In this document: in pieces, positions 8,301 to 10,205 of the stretch
Numbering within the stretch: the stretch's first letter is position 1
Layout: each line of letters begins with the position of its first letter
From: Bacteroidota bacterium
GTDB lineage: Bacteria; Bacteroidota; Bacteroidia; Chitinophagales; LD1
Assembly (NCBI GenBank): GCA_003165135.1
Contig: PLSN01000314.1
Coordinates: forward strand, 1-10,205
Length of the DNA stretch: 10,205 bases
Direction of reading: 5' to 3'
The notes under the pieces: generated by a model
Database searches by the model: none
Seen by the model: only the letters and a program-made list of their open reading frames with translations
What the model was told of the DNA's origin: nothing
Translations under genes and position numbers: made by a program

Positions 8301-8589
8301 CATAGAAAGTCAACTTCATAAAGGTAAGCCCCTGTATGTTTTTGCTTTCTATGTTTTTGATACCTGTGACATATAGAAACACATCCTGCAGGCCGGTAGA
8401 GAAAAAACCCTCCATCTGCTTAGGTGACATACCGGCATATGGTTCCACCACATAGATAGTTGGCAAGTTTAGTTTAGGGAAAATATCAATAGATATTTTG
8501 GTCAGGCTCATGATGGAAAATATCAGCAGTCCCAAACAAATAACTATGACTGTAATGGGCCTGCTCAAGGCAAATCTGACTAAAAACAT
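5377..8589 (-). CDS. RND efflux permease (AcrB-like superfamily, VDEATV subtype)
   Basis: The 1070-residue protein is full length for the family. It is the proton-driven inner membrane pump. The N-terminus (MFLVRFALSRPITVIVICLG) is the first span; two large periplasmic loops follow at about 35-330 and 575-890. TM4 holds AVGVLVDEATVTIEN (394-408): Asp400 and Glu401 align with AcrB Asp407 and Asp408. TM10 reads GVSVANALLIV (962-972), putting Ala966 where AcrB has Lys940. TM11 keeps RPILMTTMAM, with Thr1003 at the AcrB Thr978 position. The CusA-type heavy-metal signature is absent, so a multidrug or hydrophobic substrate is more likely, though specificity cannot be read. The cytoplasmic linker between TM6 and TM7 (about 490-553) is rich in Glu and His. 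The gene begins 3 bp after the TolC-like gene stop, suggesting coupled translation. Confidence 0.95.
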   Translation of the reverse strand: MFLVRFALSRPITVIVICLGLLIFSIMSLTKISIDIFPKLNLPTIYVVEPYAGMSPKQMEGFFSTGLQDVFLYVTGIKNIESKNIQGLTFMKLTFYEGTDMAEASSQVATYVNRALKFFPEGALPPLVVRFDASSLPVGELVFSSPNRSLAEIYDLAMTRTRPMFATVPGLSAPPAMGGTARSVIVNVDPDKMRSQNINPDEVVQAIAKANVMSPSGNIRIDNTMFITTSNSLEEKVEQFSKIPIKTQGDKTVFIGDVARVSDGADITMDYALVNGKRSIYIPVVKTAEASTWQVVKALKARIPEMQSLLPEDVHIQYEFDQSVFVMNAVKSLMSEGIIGAILTGLMVLLFLGDVRSSMIVIITIPVSILIGLLFLSLAGQTINIMTLSGLALAVGVLVDEATVTIENVFQHLEMGKDKRQAIYDACIEISFPKLLILLCVLAVFAPSFMMMGVPKAMFLPLSLAIGFTMIASYCLSQTMVPVLANWILNDKIVERFRKPGAHAEAGEPSGEEEVKEAIAHPGQEIEDHEKGFFHHLRKKFGHIIWTMMPHKRRNSIIYLCVMFLLAGLGFVFIGKDLMPATNNGQFQIRLIAPEGTRLERTEEKVQQVLAIVDSTVKGHVAVSSAFVGPVSTDYATSNLYVWNTGTHEAVIQVEMDEDYKMNNDALKEALRKNIHYLMPDVQITFEPMDLTERVMSQGASNPIEVRVAGKDVDQIGHFADSLTDKMKQIPYLRDVRVQQPLHYPTIEMTLDRYKIAQFGLDVDKVSNSITSATSSSRFIEKNLWLDNKTAYTYQVQVQVPEYAMNAVNELKEIPLVRGQNRPVLEDVATFKVTTTPAEYDRSGPRRYLTIGANINGKDLGTATGAVEKSVKAMGEPPKGVKVEIRGMSSLLTETLDSLQAGLLFAIVVILLLLTANYESFPVALTVISTVPAVIFGSLAMLFITGSTLNLQSYMGMIMSTGVSVANALLIVTNAERMRLEIKNAEQAAEISASIRLRPILMTTMAMVVGMIPMASGLGEAGSQSAPLGRAVIGGLIASTFASLFILPQLYAWVRGKASTESSSLLPEKI

Positions 8590-8592
8590 GGT

Positions 8593-9984
8593 TTATAATT
8601 TTAAGGTTTGCACCAGTGAGTTAAAAGAATTTGTGACGAGGGAGTAATTTAGTATACTCCTCATATAGCCTACCTTAGAATCAAGATAGTCCTTGCGTGC
8701 CTGGATGTAATAGCTCAGTGCCACATCTAGCTCGATGATACTCGACAGTCCATTGCGGTATAGGTTTGCCTGCTGCTCATAGGCTGTCGATGCAGATGCC
8801 AGCTGATGTGCAGTTTCATTCAAGCGCTTGCGCTGATAGTCACTCTCTATCAGGGATTGCTGCAAAGAATTATTGATGTCTATCTTAGCCTGTTCGAGAT
8901 CATGTGCGGAGGCCTCCGATTCATATTTGGTCACAGAGGTACTGAGCTTTTTACGTACGATATTCATGATGTCATATGTCAGGGTGAGGCCGACGAAATA
9001 GTTCACTCTCTGAGGGACCAAGCCCTGATCCAGGCTATTGAACTCGTCTGCACTACTCAGGCTGGAGCCACGTGTCCATGCATCTGCATCAAGGAATATT
9101 TTCGGGTAAAATCTTTTCTTGTCCAGCTGCAGCCGTGCCCGACTTTGGTCATATAGTGAGGAGAAAAGCATAATGTCCGGATGGTGTGCAGTGTCTATTA
9201 CCGCGCTGAAGGCATATGTCGCACCTGTACTGATGATCTTATACTCAGAAACAGTATCAGCCAATATTGCCAACGCAGGTAAGCCAGTGAGTGCAGAGAG
9301 CTGTGCCTGTGTCTGTGCGAGGCCTCTCTGCGCGTCATAAAGCGAGACTACTGATTTAGATAGTTCCGCTGAAGCAATGGAACTATCTACTCCCGGCCTG
9401 ATACCATTTGTGACAAGCCCATTGATAGACGTGAGAAGTTCTTGCAACCGCGAAACATTGTCCTGATTGATGAGTTCAAGCTCATACTGACGTAGCAGCT
9501 CAATATAATACGCAGCAGCGATACCATTGAGGTCGTACTGGGTTTTTGCAAAAACACTGTTTTGCGTCAGCAGTCCGGCTTTCGCCAGATCATTTTGAGC
9601 CTTATACTGGCCGAAGTTGATCGCCTCCCAGTCTATACCTGCCAATGCCGTGTTGCCTGCTACGGGGTTCATATTACTATATGCCCGGCTTCCGCCTGTC
9701 ACAGAGGGTATCACTCCCATGCTCAGATACGGCCCCTGCACATTATTGTCAGAGCCGACCGTGGCCTGATACATGGTATTAAGATTGGGGAGTCGGTCGT
9801 ATGCCACTGACTTCACTTCAGCCTGTCTTGCCTGTATCTGGCTTTTGCCTGATTTGAGCACCTCGTTACTAGTTGCGAGCCTATCCAGCAGCGACTGGAG
9901 TGATATGGCCTGTGCCTGTAAAAAAGAGATAAAGCAAATGCAACAGACTATAGTGAGAAGTTGCTTTTTTTTGATAGCATTCAT
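8593..9984 (-). CDS. TolC-like outer membrane efflux protein (OEP family)
   Basis: This 463-residue protein is the outer membrane exit duct of the pump. It has a Sec signal peptide: MNAIKKK, a hydrophobic core (9-22) and a likely cleavage after the LQAQA segment (near residue 24 or 26). There is no lipobox. The mature part shows the two repeated halves of the family: long helices at about 28-68 and 125-235, a first beta-strand region between them, and a second half from about 265 to 450 with FYPKIFLDADAW (292-303) and VGLTLTYDI (331-339) as strand regions. The closing LYRNGLSSIIELDVALSYYI (408-427) is the classic last-helix motif of TolC-like proteins. Length is normal for the family. It is the first gene of the operon, whereas many pumps place the channel last or elsewhere in the genome. 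Confidence 0.93.
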   Translation of the reverse strand: MNAIKKKQLLTIVCCICFISFLQAQAISLQSLLDRLATSNEVLKSGKSQIQARQAEVKSVAYDRLPNLNTMYQATVGSDNNVQGPYLSMGVIPSVTGGSRAYSNMNPVAGNTALAGIDWEAINFGQYKAQNDLAKAGLLTQNSVFAKTQYDLNGIAAAYYIELLRQYELELINQDNVSRLQELLTSINGLVTNGIRPGVDSSIASAELSKSVVSLYDAQRGLAQTQAQLSALTGLPALAILADTVSEYKIISTGATYAFSAVIDTAHHPDIMLFSSLYDQSRARLQLDKKRFYPKIFLDADAWTRGSSLSSADEFNSLDQGLVPQRVNYFVGLTLTYDIMNIVRKKLSTSVTKYESEASAHDLEQAKIDINNSLQQSLIESDYQRKRLNETAHQLASASTAYEQQANLYRNGLSSIIELDVALSYYIQARKDYLDSKVGYMRSILNYSLVTNSFNSLVQTLKL

Positions 9985-10205
9985 TGATTATGATTTAAAA
10001 AATGGTAACGAGAAAAGGCAGGCATCATGCTATACATGTCCTGTCATTTATAAAAAATATCGAAAAATCAGATACGGAATTCACGGTTACTCAAATACAG
10101 CTTGTAAGATGTATCAGAGAAATGAAATGAGGAATAATTATAAGCTAGGTCAATCGGTCTGCCATCGTTAACTGAAATAGCATTAGAAAGCCGATAAAGT
10201 GGCAC
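9985..10205 (-). promoter_or_regulatory. Upstream region of the efflux operon
   Basis: These 221 bp precede the first pump gene and no convincing gene was seen in them. The operon promoter is expected here. A weak candidate on the minus strand pairs TTTG at 10092-10095 with TATCTGAT at 10067-10074, 17 bp apart; the second box matches only the TA and the following T of TAnnTTTG. Nearer the start codon is an interrupted inverted repeat, CAGGCAT (10019-10025) against ATGTCCTG (10036-10043), which could be an operator half-site pair or chance. No known regulator site was recognised. Confidence 0.4.

Noticed and set aside
9773..10171. Plus-strand 132-codon open frame at the right end
   Set aside because: More than half overlaps the start of the TolC-like gene in antisense, the translation has no recognisable domain, and the remainder is AT-rich leader sequence.

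Overview
The window looks like a piece of a Bacteroidota chromosome. The reasons are AT-rich leaders without strong Shine-Dalgarno motifs, a TAnnTTTG-type promoter box in front of the peroxiredoxin gene, and protein families in the form seen in that phylum. The phylum is an inference from style; genus and species cannot be told from the sequence. No RNA gene, insertion sequence, CRISPR array or prophage gene was seen.

Layout from left to right. (1) Positions 1-311, minus strand: the N-terminal part of a typical 2-Cys peroxiredoxin that runs off the left edge. (2) 480-2750, minus strand: a 756-residue multi-pass membrane protein with a GT-C-like N-terminal half and C-terminal TPR repeats, apparently starting at TTG. 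(3) 2896-4080, plus strand: a membrane-anchored SGNH/GDSL-type hydrolase, divergent from gene 2. (4) 4081-4280: a convergent gap holding a coding-like but stop-interrupted stretch. (5) 4281-9984, minus strand: a compact three-gene operon for a complete tripartite RND efflux pump, transcribed in the order TolC-like outer membrane protein, RND permease, lipoprotein periplasmic adaptor, with gaps of 3 and 10 bp. (6) 9985-10205: the upstream region of that operon, with no gene seen.

The pump genes form one functional unit: the permease captures substrate in the inner membrane or periplasm, the adaptor bridges the periplasm, and the TolC-like protein forms the exit duct. No regulator is encoded next to it within the window. 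The membrane GT-C-like/TPR protein and the SGNH hydrolase share a divergent promoter region and could both act on envelope or surface glycans, but only their adjacency supports this.

No clearly new system was found. The points most worth a second look are the altered proton-relay residues of the permease (Asp-Glu in TM4 and Ala in place of the TM10 Lys), a His where the SGNH hydrolase family usually has its catalytic Asp, and the decayed reading frame between the convergent genes.
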